A stretch of DNA of 64,000 bases. Source: [Phormidium] sp. LEGE 05292. GTDB taxonomy: Bacteria > Cyanobacteriota > Cyanobacteriia > Cyanobacteriales > Aerosakkonemataceae. Positions 63,474 through 64,000 of the stretch are shown here, one piece after another. A program made the translations under genes and the position numbers. Position 1 is the first letter of the stretch, and each line of letters opens with the position of its first letter. The stretch covers positions 1 to 64,000 of the forward strand of contig NZ_JADEWG010000003.1 in NCBI RefSeq assembly GCF_015207735.1, given 5' to 3'. Below the pieces are notes generated by a model, which was given only the letters and a program-made list of their open reading frames with translations, made no database searches and had not been told where the DNA came from.

Positions 63474-64000
63474 GGCAGTAAATTAAATGTTGTTAGTTGT
63501 TTAGTGCAAATGATTCGGATCTAAAAATTTGTTAGCTTTTACTAATTATTTTTATATGGTAAGTGTTCATCTCTGAAGTGGCTTAAATATTCATTAAATT
63601 TTAGGGGTAATGAGAAAAATATTTGGGCATTAATGAACCAAGAGTAAACGCAAGAATCCATTCTTTTTGCCTTTGACCTTTTAAATGTTGGCTGGACAGA
63701 CTTTGGGACAGTGCCAGTATAGCGTTCAATGGCTAGCAAAAGCTGAGTGGCGATCGCGTTGGCTTAGCCTGTGCGTCAGCACATATCGCTTTCTCCTCAG
63801 CCGCTTCTGACTGGCAAAAATTTAATCTATCTTAATAATATTATCATTTTATGGCAGAAGGTAAGGCATAGGTACTGGGGACTGGGGAATGGGGACTGGG
63901 AAAAGTTTTAAGTTTTGTCAGCGTAGCGGTGCTTAGCACGTTTTGAGTTTTGAGTTAATTCACTTCCCCTTGTCCCCTTGTCACCTTGTCCCCTTGTCCC
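63474..64000. other. Non-coding stretch upstream of secA
   Basis: About 530 bp without a convincing gene. A 65-codon minus-strand frame at 63542-63739 has no supporting features. Short repeats of the GCGTAGCGG-type occur at about 63930, and GGGGACTGGG units at about 63880-63900. The window ends in the GACAAGG repeat family. Confidence 0.4.
63964..64000. repeat. CCCTTGTCCC short tandem repeat, window end
   Basis: Reverse-complement orientation of the GGGACAAG unit, four or more copies, reaching the window edge. Same family as 1-27 and 3062-3145. Confidence 0.75.

Noticed and set aside
63542-63739. 65-codon minus-strand frame upstream of secA
   Set aside because: No ribosome binding site, motif or conserved composition; it lies in repeat-bearing spacer.

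Overview
The window comes from a cyanobacterium. HIP1 octamers (GCGATCGC) are scattered through genes and spacers. Several products are of cyanobacterial type: a DUF3155 protein, a CCB2/CCB4-like cytochrome b6f assembly factor, DUF3611, an Npun_F0813-like protein, a 937-residue SecA without a C-terminal zinc finger, and a trifunctional Ser/Thr kinase/ATPase/histidine kinase. Heptamer-like GGGACAA tandem repeats and many palindromic intergenic repeats suggest a filamentous, repeat-rich lineage. No rRNA, CRISPR array, complete insertion sequence or prophage was seen.

Layout. 1-8.1 kb: small membrane proteins, a PadR regulator next to a CCB-like gene, a GAF histidine kinase, and two secreted paralogues around a cyclic-nucleotide-binding protein. 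8.4-15.1 kb: an accessory defence-like block with two HTH-NACHT NTPase paralogues, a single-domain response regulator divergent from the first, a 49-residue membrane microprotein divergent from the second, and a MazEF-type pair. 15.4-18.4 kb: sbcC. 18.4-24.4 kb: tRNA-Thr, a toxin-antitoxin pair whose PIN toxin has an in-frame stop, a HIP1-rich tandem array, and a two-gene unit ending in a 1381-residue fusion of six zinc ribbons, a SNF2-like helicase and an Rrp8-like methyltransferase. 24.4-31.7 kb: MpaB-type oxygenase, Uma2, pentapeptide protein/CutA, an acidic HTH protein, a membrane protein, an Npun_F0813-like protein, tRNA-Arg and ruvC. 32.0-46.4 kb: housekeeping genes (yvcK-tsaE, two dihydroorotase-type genes, lepB, histidine phosphatase, CPBP protease, copper P-type ATPase, FHA protein, tmk, holB). 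46.6-52.1 kb: the giant multisensor kinase. 52.6-55.1 kb: a nuclease-ParA fusion overlapping a ParB-like gene. 55.1-64 kb: a secreted protein, pyrD, a multi-GAF protein and secA.

The best candidates for an undescribed system are, in order: (1) zinc ribbon-SNF2-Rrp8 methyltransferase with its small partner (19838-24396), whose helicase domain also carries a 26-codon tandem repeat made from an intergenic palindrome family; (2) the PD-(D/E)xK-ParA / ParB-like pair (52926-55074); (3) the duplicated HTH-NACHT locus with operator-like repeats and a membrane microprotein (8376-14140). Their functions are inferred from domain composition and position. No database search was run.
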